A stretch of DNA of 64,000 nucleotides, taken from positions 3,784,501 to 3,848,500 of the forward strand of contig JAOTOL010001656.1 in assembly GCA_034440575.1 (NCBI GenBank). Reading direction: 5' to 3'. Position numbers and translations under genes: made by a program. Under the pieces are notes generated by a model. The model was given only the letters and a program-made list of their open reading frames with translations, had not been told where the DNA came from and searched no databases. The DNA comes from Imbricaverruca yamaguchii (taxonomy: Eukaryota > Arthropoda > Thecostraca > Neoverrucidae). Of this stretch, positions 31,921 through 46,562 are shown one piece after another; position 1 is the stretch's first letter, and each line of letters starts with the position of its first letter.

Positions 31921-32214
31921 TTAGGTTTTTTGGTGTTTTTTACTGGCTTTTGTTGTTGGTGGGTGAGGGGTGGCTGTTGATGGGCGGGGGGTGGTAGTTG
32001 GTGTGGGGATATGGTCCGGTATGTGTGGAAAGGTGTTTGGAAAGGTGTTTGTGTGCGTGTGTTCTAAGTAGATGTATGTGTGTTGGTGTAGGTGGTGTAG
32101 GTGGTGGGTGGCAGGTGGCAGGCGTCGACTGGCGTCAACTGCTCCAACTTCGGCCTTCGGCCCGAGGCTTCGTCCGCGTCTTCCTTCTTCTCCTCCGTCA
32201 ACTCTTGATGCCAG
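31921..32214 (-). pseudogene. Possible ORF1 C-terminal tail of the LINE
   Basis: A minus-strand frame of about 97 codons without a stop ends in TAA 40 bases upstream of the ORF2 start. Its product is rich in P, T and H (for example TTTPRPSTATPHPPT) and lacks a visible zinc knuckle. Position suggests the end of a gag-like ORF1. Composition alone could also keep this frame open. Confidence 0.35.
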
Positions 32215-32250
32215 TCACTTGTGGCTTACAAGCGTCGTGCGAGCGTAGCG

Positions 32251-33980
32251 GCTGACCGTATTGTGCAGTGCAAAACCAGAAATAGCTGAGGTATGGAAAT
32301 CTGCTATTCAGTCGGTGCTCACCGGCCTATTGTACGATAGCCTATCGTATAGCATAATGCGCAAGCTTTATGCAATGTGGGGAAGCGAAAAGCTCAAAGG
32401 GCTCATGGTGCTCGCCCGCAAGCAGTGTCCGTAACTACGTTGCCGCGCGATATTTAGAAAAGTATTTGAAATTAAAGTGGCATTGTGGAGTACATCCTGG
32501 GGATGCAAGGAACGCGTGTGCGACAGAAGTATGGACACCAAACATGTTACAAAGTGAAGGATGGCGCCTTGGTTAGAATATATAATTGTGTTTCAGTGTG
32601 TGCAGCCCAGCCGTAAACGGACGAGGACCACCTCGTTTCCAACCGGTGGGAGATCAAGATGGCCTGACAGGTGAGTCCGTCAGATCTTTTGTTCCCTGGG
32701 TCACGACAGAGAAGCTGTGTGGTGGGTGGAATATATGGGCAATCTGCAAAAACGGTTTTGTTGTACATTTAGTGGGGGAGGTCTACAACCACCAGAGTGA
32801 CAGCACCAATAATCGATGTAGTTCATGGTGGGTTGGACAAAATGCTTCGCTTTATCTGGCGGCGAGTGAGCGTGCCGAATGGCCAAATTGTAGTCGTAAA
32901 TGGAATAGTTCAAACAATGGGCAATCAGGGCAAGTGCCTACAATGTGGCGTTGATCATGGCGAGGAATAGCGTGAGTAATAAAACGCTGCCTCACGCACA
33001 ATTCGATATTGTGGGTCCGGGAATGAACGTGGTCGCATCCATCGGTGAGTGAGCGGTTAGCAAGAAACTTTGCGATAAAAGTGACCGTTCTGCCCCTGAT
33101 ACAAATTGTGCGTAATTGAATTAGATGGGCAGAACTGTGCACTTTATGAAACGCTGAGTGTAATTTGGGAAAAAGTGCGGCGGTTTCATGGTTTTCTTTT
33201 TTTCATGAAACCGCTGTATACAGCCAGCAAATTCGATTAGGTTGTCAAAGCGATGTGGAGAGGGAGCCTGAGAGATGGTTACCACATCTAAGGAGGGCAG
33301 CAGGCGCATAACTTACCCACTCCCAGTTCAGGGAGGTAGTGACAATAAATACCTTACTGAGGTCTCGTTAACCGAGATCTCTCAAACGGAATGAGTACAA
33401 CGTGAATCCGCAGAACATTCGGTGCCTACCCACTAAGACCATCACCTTCCATTGGCCAGAATTTGAAAACAGGTTGCGCTGCAGAAAGAAACTCTTGCGT
33501 CCCGTTCAGTTTCCCAATTGCAAAGTGCCACGTGCCTGTTTGTAGGTGACAGGCGTATTACGGCCATGCATGGAGTTATCGCGTGTCGCAGCCAGTTGGG
33601 GAAGGGGCAGCCGCCCCCTGGAGGGCCCGAGGCAGAGGTGGAAAAGTGTCCAACCTGTACTACAAAACATCGGACTTCGCCAGGCTGCCACGTGTTGATA
33701 GCTCACGATAAGACCCGTACACCAGAGTGCAGACATGAATTATCCTCGATAAATGTTAAAATGGAACAAAGAAGAATGTTTTAGTCTATATATAATCTTC
33801 AATTTGGCATCCAGTTACCTATATCTCACTATTCAGCAGCATGTGTGACTGAAGGCTTAAGTGACTCACTCGCCGCTCACCACACTGATACAGGCTGAAA
33901 AAGACAATGATTTGGTGATCAATAGTGATCCGAACGGTAGCGAAATATATAAGTAGTAAAGTGAGCATGATATCTACGCT
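32251..33980. other. Unique sequence, nothing recognised
   Basis: Several frames of 60-120 codons (for example 32586-32954 plus) lack recognisable motifs. No repeat unit was seen. Confidence 0.45.
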
Positions 33981-34014
33981 ATTTATGCTATCTGCTCACG
34001 GAGATAGCATAAAT
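33981..34014. other. Perfect 13-bp stem hairpin
   Basis: ATTTATGCTATCT and AGATAGCATAAAT are exact complements around an 8-base loop GCTCACGG. It lies about 100 bp before a CA-type microsatellite. There is no poly-T or gene context to call it a terminator. Confidence 0.8.
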
Positions 34015-34112
34015 ATCTGCTCACCCAGTTCCAAAGAATAAGATGAACCATATAAGTCACAGATGTGTAGCTTTTGGGAGGACACTTGCCCCCATCCAAT
34101 GTTGGTTCTACA

Positions 34113-34190
34113 CACACGCACGCACGCACGCACGCACGCATGCACACACACACGCAAGCACGCGCACACTCACGCACACACACACACACA

Positions 34191-34238
<48 letters not shown>

Positions 34239-34250
34239 CACGCACGCACG

Positions 34251-34315
<65 letters not shown>

Positions 34316-34318
34316 GCG
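34113..34318. repeat. (CACG)n/(CA)n microsatellite
   Basis: Alternating blocks of ACGC and ACAC with a short TATACAC interruption near 34290. Confidence 0.97.
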
Positions 34319-35570
34319 CATAGTTTCAACACCTTAACACGTTGGGAACAGCATCAGCTAAAATGGGCTACTAACAATAAACAAGGCACGTGAGGGTCAG
34401 ATAAATCTGGGATGCTCTTTGGATTTGAAAGGGCCCCTTGCGCACGGACAGAGCCCCTGGGAGCTGAAGAGGACTAGTGAGGACCCGCCTCAGCTCAAGA
34501 TGAGAGCCAGATGTTCCTGAGCTTTGGGATGGGACACCTGAGGGTTCGGGCCTTCTGAGAGTTAAAAAAAGTCCTTGATAACTGGCGATGGGCGCGAGGA
34601 ATACTGAAAACCAGCCTCAGAGATACGTCTTTCAGAATCTTACATGCTGGGTGCTGGATGACCGAAGCAGTCAACGCGCCCAAATAACCAACCAATCAAA
34701 AGCCATAGATGCTGCCAAGGAACGGAAAGGTCACCCACCGCCACCTCACGGTCACTCCAGCCAGTCTAGTGGTGACGACCGTCCAAGCGGCCACAGCTGT
34801 CCCAGCAACGGCTGCTCCACAACTGCTCCAGCAGCTACAGTCGCTTCAGGGATGGCGAAGCAAACAGCCTGTCGATAGTTGTGTTGACGGCCGCTCCAGC
34901 GGTGCCAGTTGTTTCACTTTGGATCCAGGTGACACCGGTTAAGTAAGATGAAGAATAAAATGCCGTGTGTTCGGCACAGCTGGTCAGGCATGTTGCTAGT
35001 TGTTCCCCGTTCATCAAATCTTGCAATTGTTTGCCCACTAGCATCCACGCCTCATTTTGAGATAGTATGACGGTGTTGAAAAGGTTCAACAATATGAGAC
35101 CCATCATAGGCACAGCCAAGGTGTCACGGGGGGGGGGGAGGCAGCCCCCTTAACCAAAAATATACTGGACTAAATGATAACTTTTTACGTGTTCATCACG
35201 GAAAACACTAAATGCTTTGCATTCTGTCGTCCGGCCTCCCTTAGGAATCCCTGGCTGTATCACTGGGTCCCACTATTATCATGAACTATGTATCTTAAAC
35301 TATGTCTAAAAACAGCGGATTACAGAACGAAACAGTCGTGACTATGGGGATGAGCAGTCGTATTCTCATTGAAGTAAATACAATGCATGCCTTCATTGGA
35401 GCTGTGTTAATGTTCCCTTAATTTCCAAAATGTTTTTTCCCGGTTGTCGTCGGCAGATAAATGGTTTGTCTTTACTGGACTGTTTGAGCTTGATCACAGG
35501 TCTCGCATTAGCCACGCCAGCGCGTAATGCCATATTTTCCAACGTATGTATCCATGTTTGCCGAATATAA
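34319..35570. other. Unique sequence, nothing recognised
   Basis: Frames of 60-96 codons on both strands near 34588-35119 have no motif I recognise. A G homopolymer occurs near 35130. Confidence 0.45.
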
Positions 35571-36299
<729 letters not shown>

Positions 36300-38400
36300 G
36301 AGCTGACTGTAGGGAAAAGCTCAGCGGAAAGATAGCTCAGAAAGGCCCAGCAGCTGCGAGACGTGCTATCAAGCCGATTGTCGACACCAAAAAATGGTTC
36401 TCACAGAGTTCAACCTCAGGTCCTACCTGAGCAGCTAAATCAATATTTTGCCAGTGTGGGACCAAAAGTATCAGCAGAGGTCAAACACGAGGCAAACTGC
36501 CTGAACATACACCTCCCAGTTGCCGGCTATCGCGCGTCTCTACCAGCTCCTATAAAGTATCACCCATATCTTTTGAACAGCTAGCCAAAATAGTCATAGG
36601 CATAAGAAGCACAGGTGCTTGCGGACTCTACGGGATCGTTATTAAGGTAGACAAATTCATGCTATTTTTATCGGTGAAGTACTGCTCGACATTATATATA
36701 CATGCGACTACAGCTGATATCCCCTCCACTTGTAAACAGTCAATAGTAACTACCATTCACAAATTAGGGGACCCTTCGGATCCTTCTAATTTTAGGCCCA
36801 TCTCATTGGTTCCGGTTATCGCCAATATCACTAAGAGGGTAGTGCAGAGACAACTTTACTACTACCTGAACTCAAATCACCTACTAGCCCAAACTCAGCA
36901 CGGCTTCAGAACACGCCACTCTACGAAAACAGCTCTTATCTAAGTCACGGACAAAATACTAGCAGCAATGGACCGTTCAGACGTAGGTATCCTTTGCATT
37001 CTGGTCCTCAGTAAATGCTTCGACGCAATAGACCACACCAAACTGCTCACTAAACTAGAACTTCATGGAATCGATACCGACTGGTTTAGGACATATCTGG
37101 GAGGTCACACGCAGGCTGTGAGCATCTCAGATCAACGCTGAAACAGGCATCTCTCCTGTTTCCGCGTTTCCAACTCCCTTTCTCCCAAACAACATAGGTG
37201 TCATTCAAAGCTCATCATTAGGTCCACTTCTATATTACATCTTCTCGAAACTCAGTTTGCACGTCCCGGTAGCACATGTCATTCAGTTCGCAGACGACAC
37301 CCAGGTCCTCATCTCCGGTCGCAATTCTGATCTCCGAAATCTGATGTCAGTTGGAGACATGTCTGAACCAACTCTACGACTATTTCCTGGATAACGGTTT
37401 GAAGCGGAAACCCACAGAAACTCAGCTTCTTACGTTCGGATAGCGTCAAAATCTTCGTAATATTACCCAGATACGAGCGTGCTTTGGGGACACCGTGATA
37501 GATGAGAGACATTCGTGTAAGAACCTTGGGGTGACATTTGATCGCCACATGCCGTGGGATCTCCATGCAACTGTTGTGGTCCGCAAGTGCGCTGGGTTCC
37601 CTCTGGCCCTGAGCCATGTGCGTCACCATCTGCCCACCAGTACCTTCTTCACTATAGTCCATAGCTTAGTTATATCCAATATCCGCTACTGCATATTTGT
37701 TTAAGGGAACTAATCGGCAGCAAATATCCATAGACTAGACAAGATCATTAACTTCGCCAATAGAGTCGTGTCAGGTCTATGGAAATTTGATCATATTTCT
37801 GATGCCCGTAACGAGTTGGGTTTCCTCACCGCAGCTGATCTGCATCTATTTCACAGCCTTACTTTGCTCCACAAGAGCATTATGACGGGTGAGCCAACGG
37901 ACATTGCCGGTCAAATCACTGCGAACTCTACCCCGCGAAACCATCACACACGTGCAGACGACCACCTGCACCTGCCAGCCATACACAGAGAGGCTGGTCG
38001 CAGGATATTTCTCTACTCGTTTGTCTTCCACTATAACAAGCTTCCTACTGGAATAAAAACATCGAGGCTGTCTAACTTCAAGAAACATGCACTAGCTTAT
38101 CTCTACGAACAACAATAGTCACACACAAAACGTACACAATGGATGTGTGTACATTATGAACTCACCTTTAGGCCATCGCTTTCCTATCACTTCTATACAG
38201 TTTATATACAGTCTATACAGTCTATACCCGTTTATAGCTATTGTTGCAAGCACGGTGTGTGTAGTGCAGACAGTGATATGGGTATTGTGTTATGTTGGCA
38301 TACGAATGTTTCTTGCGCATCTGCTTCCACTATTGACCACATATATATCCTTTCTTTGTAAATATCTGTGAGTTATACCCACCGTCCATAATAGCCATGG
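36300..38400 (+). mobile_element. L2/CR1-like LINE remnant
   Basis: Reverse transcriptase and C-terminal segments of a non-LTR retrotransposon are spread over all three plus frames, followed by about 280 bp of 3' non-coding sequence with TATACAGT repeats. No endonuclease is recognisable, so the element is 5'-truncated and old. Confidence 0.8.
36363..38118 (+). pseudogene. Reverse transcriptase remnant, multiply frameshifted
   Basis: Visible segments in order: PSNFRPISLVPVIANITKRV, AQTQHGFRTRHSTKTAL (followed by a TAA at about 36941), MDRSDVGILCILVLSKCFDAIDH, LELHGIDTDWFRTYL, VIQFADDTQVLISG (about 37276), then LGFLTAADLHLFHSLTLLHK and a C-terminal FVFHYNKLPTGIKTSRLSNF ending at TAG 38116. In motif A the usual catalytic D of the LDLSKAFD pattern is replaced (VLSKCFD). 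The FADD of motif C is kept. The pattern is L2/CR1-like rather than I-like. This is a dead copy. Confidence 0.8.
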
Positions 38401-39011
38401 CACGTGGAGGGCATGTATCGTGAAATAAATACATCAATAGATGTGATATTGCTCGATATTCTAGTGTCATTGGCAAAATCTGTATCAAGATTTAACGAAG
38501 AAGAAAGCCGATGCACCATAGAAGGCCAGCTGTTTTCGATGGATTAACCCAGTCCCGTTTTCTATATGAATGCTAATGCATAGAGAACTGTTGTCAGGGT
38601 GTTGTCAAGACCTATATCAAATATAAGACCGATGCCTTTGCAGAACTAAGATCAAGGGTTGCTGAGCATATTGTGTACGCTTTCTGAGGTGAATGTCACT
38701 ATTAGGAATTGGAATGCGCATGACGCATGCGTACTACCAGGCCCGCTGATGATGAGTTCCAGTATGTTCCAGCACGGTTCCATACGTTTCCGTATGTCTC
38801 AGTACGTTCCCGTATATTCACTGAATCGAGCATTTGCAGACATACACATTCAAGCACACATCCTAGTCGGACCTTTCTCGTAATTGCATACACTTGCTAC
38901 ACCCTCGATGCTTACTCGCTAATACGAAGTTAATCGGCGCTTGAATCCATCGGCACATTGCCCATGGGACGCTCCTGGGGTCAGTGTATTCGACTCGGAC
39001 GTCCAATCAGT
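38401..39011. other. Unique sequence with short internal repetition
   Basis: A short run at about 38757-38818 repeats GTTCCAGTA/GTTCCATACG-type words. No gene was recognised. Confidence 0.45.
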
Positions 39012-39245
39012 GTCGCAGTGTATTCGATCCGAACATCCAATCCGTAGCACAGTGCATTAGACCACAATATCCAGTCAGTGTCGCAGTGTATTCGATCCGA
39101 ACATCCAATCCGTAGCACAGTGCATTAGACCACAATATCCAGTCAGTGTCGCAGTGTATTCGATCCGAACATCCAATCCGTAGCACAGTGCATTAGACCA
39201 CAATATCCAGTCAGTGTCGCAGTGTATTCGATCCGAACATCCAGC
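39012..39245. repeat. 68-bp tandem repeat
   Basis: GTCGCAGTGTATTCGATCCG occurs at about 39012 (one variant), 39080, 39148 and 39216, exactly 68 bp apart. Inner copies are nearly identical. Confidence 0.93.
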
Positions 39246-40054
39246 ATAGTGTCGGGACACGCTACAACAACCGCACATCATTAAGCATACCCGAGGCAAG
39301 CACAGCTTCATGCCATCTAGCGCATTACTATTCTGGCTAATCACATGCGCCGCTACCATTCAGCCCGGAAGTGTTTTTGTGTGTTGTCACGGCACAATGC
39401 CGGTACGACTCGGGGTCGCCGCTGCAGCCGGCGTACACGGGACATAAGCCTGGACATGAGTCGGAACCGCAAAATCAGTGACCCGGAGTACTTCAACAGC
39501 TAACTCGTGCGTTCGATGAGTATGTTCACCCTCAAGACGGAAGGTGCTGGTGCGGCATGTGCCCAGCCACGCACTCACACCCCAATTTTGGCATCAGCCA
39601 TAAATCACGCGCCGCAACGGGCGTCCGAGCGTAATAAGCGCCTCAGTAAGTGTATAAGCGCGCACACAAGAGGCTGAACATCGCCGTCACGCATCACCGA
39701 CCGGTCACAGTGCCGGTCGACGTGCTGGTGTCGTGTGAGGCATGCTCGTCACACATTAACCACCAGCGTGTCGCCGGCCGAGCACGTGCGGCACGGCCGT
39801 CCATTGGCCGCTGATGACGGCTGCGTGGACATCTGGTGCCGGTCACACGCATTGATTGGGGTCACGGACCGGGGCGTCACGCGTGACCCATTACGTTCTG
39901 AGATCCGCACGCACGCCAATGGGCTCGTTTGTGTTGCGTCAAATGTCCATTAGCTCACGGGCATCAATGGGGGTAGCGGCCTGTACGACTCCTGCTTGTT
40001 TATTTGTGTTACGAGGTCTTCAGTTTGCAGCGAGGTAGGACTGCACCAGTATGT
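39246..40054. other. CpG-rich region with repeated CCAAT/ATTGG motifs
   Basis: From about 39370 to 40030 the sequence is CpG-rich and unlike its AT-richer neighbours. CCATTGG (about 39801), GATTGGGG (about 39854), CCAATGGG (about 39916) and CAATGGG (about 39964) recur. A promoter-like CpG island is possible. No gene is attached to it in this window. Confidence 0.35.
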
Positions 40055-41722
40055 GCCCGGTGTCGTGTGCTCTCCAGTGTGTGCCCGGTGGCGTAAGGCC
40101 GGTGGCGTGTGCCCATTAGTGTATGCCAGATGTGTGCCCGGTGGCGTATGCCCGGTGACGTGTGCCCATTAGTGTGTGCCAGATGTGTGACAGCCAGCGA
40201 CAGTGTGTCAGCCGGTGTGTGTCAGCCCGTGTATGTTAGTCGGTGTGTGTCAGCACGTGTGTGTTAGTGTGTGTCACCCAGTGTGTGTCAGCCGGTGTGT
40301 GTCAGCCCGTGTATGCTAGTCGGTGTGTGTCAGCACGTGTGTGTTAGTGTGTGTCACCCAGTGTGTGTCAGCTCGTGTGTGTTAGTGTGCGTCACCCAGT
40401 GTGTGTCAGCCAGTGTGTTTCAGCCAGTGTGTGTCAGCCAGTGTGTGTCAGCCAGTGTGTGTCAGCCAGTGTGTGTCAGCCAGTGTGTATGTGTCAGCCC
40501 GTGTGTGTCAGCCCGTGTGTGTCAGCCAGTGTGTGTCAGCCCGTGTGTGTCAGCCCGTGTGTGTTAGTCGGTGTGTGTCAGCCAGTGTGTATGTGTCAGC
40601 CAGTGTGTATGTGTCAGTCAGTGTGTATGTGTCAGTCAGTGTGTGTCAGCCCGTGTGTGTCAGCCAGTGTGTGTCAGCCAGTGTGTATCAGCCAGTATGT
40701 GTCAGCCAGTATGTGTCAGCCAGTGTGTGTCAGCCAGTGTGTGTCAGCCAGTGTGTGTCAGCCAGTGTGTGTGTCAACCCGTGTGTGTCAGCCAGTATGT
40801 GTCAGCCAGTGTGTATATGTCAGTCAGTGTGTGTCAGCCAGTGTGTGTCAGCCAGTGCGCATATGTCAGTCAGTGTGTGTCAGCCAGTGTGTGTCAGCCA
40901 GTGTGTGTCAGCCAGTGTGTGTCAGCCCGTGTATGTCAGCCAGTGTGTGTCAGCCAGTGTGTGTCAGCCAGTGTGTATATGTCAGCCAGTGTGTGTCAGC
41001 CAGTGTGTGTCAGCCAGTGTGTGTCAGCCAGTGTGTGTCAGTCAGTGTGTGTCAGTCAGTGTGTGTCAGCCCGTGTGTGTCAGCCAGCGTGTGTCAGCCA
41101 GTGTGTGTCAGCCCGTGTGTGTCAGCCAGTGTGTGTCAGCCAGTGTGTATATGTCAGTCAGTGTGTGTCAGCCAGTGTGTGTCAGCCAGTGCGTATATGT
41201 CAGTCAGTGTGTGTCAGCCAGTGTGTGTCAGCCAGTGTGTGTCATCCAGTGTGTGTCAGCCAGTGTGTGTCAGCCCGTGTGTGTCAGCCAGTGTGTGTCA
41301 GCCAGTGTGTGTCAGTCAGTGTGTGTCAGCCAGTGTGTGTCAGCCAGTGTGTGTCAGCCAGTGTGTGTCAGCCAGTGCGTATATGTCAGTCAGTGTGTAT
41401 GTGTCAGTCAGTGTGTGTCAGCCCGTGTGTGTCAGCCAGTGTGTGTCAGCCAGTGTGTGTCAGCCAGTGTGTATATGTCAGTCAGTGTGTGTCAGCCAGT
41501 GCGTATATGTCAGTCAGTGTGTATGTGTCAGTCAGTGTGTGTCAGCCCGTGTGTGTCAGCCAGTGTGTGTCAGCCAGTGCGTGTCAGCCAGTGTGTGTCA
41601 GCCAGTGTGTGTCAGCCAGTGTGTCAGCCAATGTGTATATGTCAGTCAGTGTGTGTCAGCCAGTGTGTGTCAGCCAGTGTGTGTCAGTCAGTGTGTATAT
41701 GTCAGTCAGTGTGTGCCCGACG
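40055..41722. repeat. 14-bp GTGT-rich minisatellite, 1.7 kb
   Basis: The main unit is CAGCCAGTGTGTGT (14 bp), interspersed with CAGCCCGTGTGTGT and CAGTCAGTGTGTATAT variants. A longer GCCCGGTGGCGT-type unit starts the array (40055-40190). Three units make 42 bp, so all three plus frames remain open for more than 450 codons with peptides of the VCQPVCVSQCVSAS type. There is no independent sign of a gene. Confidence 0.96.
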
Positions 41723-42740
41723 TGTGCCAGCCAATCAGCGATCAGCACCCGCCTTGAGACATGTGATTCTGCAGAGATCTGCCATGATCAACACAGCAGG
41801 CTAGTTAGTCTCTTTAGATCTCAGGATATGACACTGCTTGGGGAACTGCAGTCTTTTTGTCGTCTTATACTATCTTCCCATGACAGGGGTAACCCAGATG
41901 GACCCATCTCGCTCTTATTAAGACCGAACACTTTATAACTTTAAGGGTGTGTCCATAAGCCCTGGCAGTGCTGGGGATCAATTTGAATATCTCCCACCAA
42001 CGTCGATTCTAAGATAAGGAGATGTGGTAAACATGATGCGCTGGAGCTCCGTTCTGGAGTTATCAGAGATACTTGGGGCATGTTCTCCAGCTCTCATCGG
42101 TTGCCAGTCCAGGCCAGGTGGCCGGGCCAAAGTCAGGCTGCTGTCAGTCGTTCTGTATTCGCCAGGTACTCTGGTCGTGACTCAAATGCATTTCTTGCTT
42201 AAATATTGAGCATATGCGAACTGAAACCTTGGTGGGCTATACGGATATGGGAGAAGATCAAAGTCACCATTCATGTCCAGCTCAAGTACCTATAAATATG
42301 CGATGAACTGTTGGAGCCACAAGTTATCGAGACAAATTGGACTCAGGGAAAGGCCGTCACCAAATGCGAAGAAGCAAACCCAAAGGTTTTCCCGTTGAAC
42401 ATTCTGAGAATAGCATTATTAAGCATTAAATAATATAAAGTAATTCCTTTTTTATCCAGAAACATCGAATCAAAATTGACATCCCACATAGCGAACATCA
42501 TATCACAATGCACAACTACTTTCGTTTAGCCAATTTTTCTTTGCACTTGATATTTTGGGCTTCCTGAGCGCCTTGGATACGTGATCCTCGGGGCGTTTCG
42601 GGTCGCAACCCAATGATCTTGACGCGATATGAACACAATGTCAAACACTGTTGGTGCAAAACATTAGCATTATTATGCTTTTAAAAACTAATTTAATCAA
42701 ATGGCTGTACACGAAAATGTGTTTTCCCAGTTTAGGCATC
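41723..42740. other. Unique sequence, nothing recognised
   Basis: No repeat or motif seen. Confidence 0.5.
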
Positions 42741-44412
<1,672 letters not shown>

Positions 44413-45512
44413 GGATCCATTATCCTCTCCCACACCGCCTATCAAGGTTGGGGTGAGGGAGATGGATAACCCCGGAGTTAGTTGCTTGGCTATGCGCACC
44501 AAACTATTTGAGATAGAGGGTTGGAATTCACGGGCGGTCGGTCCATGTAAGGCGCTAAGGAAGTTTCGCATCTGAGCAGAGCTGGGAAGTATTTTTGTAT
44601 GCTATTTTCGTACAAATGATGCTTTCATCCACAGGAAAATAGCAAAGTTGAAAAACTGGAAACAAATATGCATTGGTGAATCGTAGTTATAGTAAAAATT
44701 GAAGTTCACATTTGCATCTGAATTTCAGGACAACTCTATCACCGGTGGGCAAAGCCAAGCCTCTGGCAGATATCGCCATATATTGCGCTTTCGTTTTATA
44801 ACAAGCGCAGGGTACGCGTCCGTCTTGGAGTTGAGTCCATTCTACTTTTAATGGAGGTCGCTGTGTGAGGGACACTTTTGAGACACATCGGACCATGTTT
44901 AGCACAAAAATACTCCCTTAGATTCGTGAAAATAAGGAAGTGTGCGGTATTGTGGGGCAGGAGCAAGTTACCTACCCACCTACTTAGGTAGGTACGAGAA
45001 GTGGCAAATACTAGAACCGAAAGGGGGAACAGTGCAGATCCATGTTTCTCACTTCATGGCTGCAGGGCAAATTGTCACCTATGGCTCGGACACTTACCTG
45101 TGGTGAAGCTGTCACTCAACACATAACTGTGAAGTGGAGCAGTCTACCAGTAATTATTGGTGTGGAGCGAGACAGCCAACGTGACTGGCTGCCAGCCATA
45201 GTTAAAGGTCCCCTAGAACATTTCACTGTAGGCGAGTGTACTCTACAACAGGTACCCACACATGCAACTTCCCATGCATTTCCCTGTAAAATTGGCAAGT
45301 TCTACACAAAACACAGTATGAAATTAAGGCTCATGGACATTGCCTGAAAATCCATAAAAAGTGTATTCGTAGTTAAATGTTGCAATTATAGCTAGAAATA
45401 TTGTGGTGCTGCACCACATTGGAGCAAACTGAAGGACCAACATGTTCTGATCCATCTTGAATTCAAAATATGTTCGCTTTATGATGTTTTATTTCATTTT
45501 TATTTTAAAATT
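44413..45512. other. Unique sequence, nothing recognised
   Basis: A 101-codon plus frame (45042-45347) overlaps a minus frame. Neither is recognised. Confidence 0.45.
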
Positions 45513-45821
45513 TAATCCGAGCTATTGCTAGGGTGGCTTTATGAACGAGGGTTATATTGCTAAGCAGAGCTTGTTGCGTGAGCCATGGACCCACCACATG
45601 ATCCATGAATTCCAGTTAAACGGCAGAATTTTGACGAAAAGCTTATCTGGCCGTCAATGCAGCGACACGGTCGCCTGGTGGCTCGTCCCCAGCCTTATAG
45701 GGTCATCTGCCAACTGACCCTCCCAGCCGGGGCTCAATGCGAGCGCGTGAAACTCTGTGTTGCCAGGACAGTGGAGACCAGTGCAGGCCAGCGCTCTAAC
45801 TAACTGGGCTATCGGGGCGGC
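45513..45821 (-). mobile_element. tRNA-derived SINE, copy 2
   Basis: On the minus strand the head reads GCCCCGATAGCCCAGTTAGT followed by TAGAGCGCTGGCC. The body matches the copies at 1226-1566 and 49006-49330, including GCTCGCATTGAGCCCCGGC and the tail TAGCAATAGCTCGGATTAAA. The A box is mutated (AGCCCAG for AGCTCAG). Confidence 0.85.
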
Positions 45822-46562
45822 TTACATGCCCTGAACAATCGGCCAAATAATTGGGCTTGTGGTACTTATGTCAGCTTGTAAAAATGTTTTTTCCAGTTTA
45901 ATTGTTTGACATTTAGGAAAAGTACCATAAATGCTTCTCATGGCAATTGATTCAACCCTAACCGAATTAATTACCCTGTAAATGTTCATCTTTTGCAAAA
46001 GAATAAACTTTTATTTAGTCATTTATTACTACTTGGAACTTCATCACGAGGGCTTTCAAACCTTTATATATCTTAGCAATAGTGCTGCAAATGGATCTGG
46101 ACGCATAATATTTACTCACAGGTACTGGAGGTGCAGGATGTAACAATTGCGCACTGCCGTACTCTCATTATGGAGATAATGCAAGAGAGATGTGCCGCGG
46201 AGTTTTATCCCAAGATTCGCCCATGAACACTGGAAAGCTTAGTATCCTTGAAGTTTTCTCTATCTATACCGCCTTTACGATTCTTTGTAAAGTTGAAGTC
46301 TCCAAGCACCAGCAGACTGAACCTCATAGTTCATTTTTTTTCTCTCAAAAAGCAATCCTCTCCGAGCACTTGCGTCTCGGATTCGGTGGGATGCTTTTTG
46401 TCATCGCCAGGGGGCTGAATCCTGCCCTGATCGGGAAGGAGGGAGGGGCCACGAGCATCAGAACCCCTGAGCCCAATTATCCAATTATCAATACAACACA
46501 CATCAATATTCGGTGAAAGGGTTGTAGGGGTTTTGCGATCAGCTACACTGTGATATCATAAC
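45822..46562. other. Unique sequence, nothing recognised
   Basis: A 108-codon plus frame at 46190-46516 has no recognised motif. Confidence 0.45.

Larger units (their letters stand above)
27600..32250 (-). mobile_element. I-superfamily LINE, near full length, degenerate
   Basis: The whole block is markedly G+T-rich on the plus strand, that is A+C-rich on its own sense strand. Sense order on the minus strand is: ORF1-like tail (32214-31921), endonuclease, reverse transcriptase, RNase H, zinc knuckle and stop at 28166. An A-rich stretch (28160-28016) and a further A+C-rich 3' region to about 27600 follow. Composition changes sharply near 32250 and 27600, which I take as the approximate ends. 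No target duplication was identified. Confidence 0.85.

Noticed and set aside
33983..34014. Rho-independent terminator
   Set aside because: A hairpin without a T-run, in eukaryotic DNA. Such terminators are not expected.
34043..34393. His/Thr- or Cys/Val-repeat proteins from CA repeats
   Set aside because: Microsatellite translation only. The same applies to the TA-rich frames at 35494-35854, 42697-43294, 44143-44575 and 56136-56617.
40351..41938. Three overlapping 455-468-codon cysteine-rich frames
   Set aside because: Product of a 14-bp repeat. Every frame reads the same type of peptide, so there is no coding preference.
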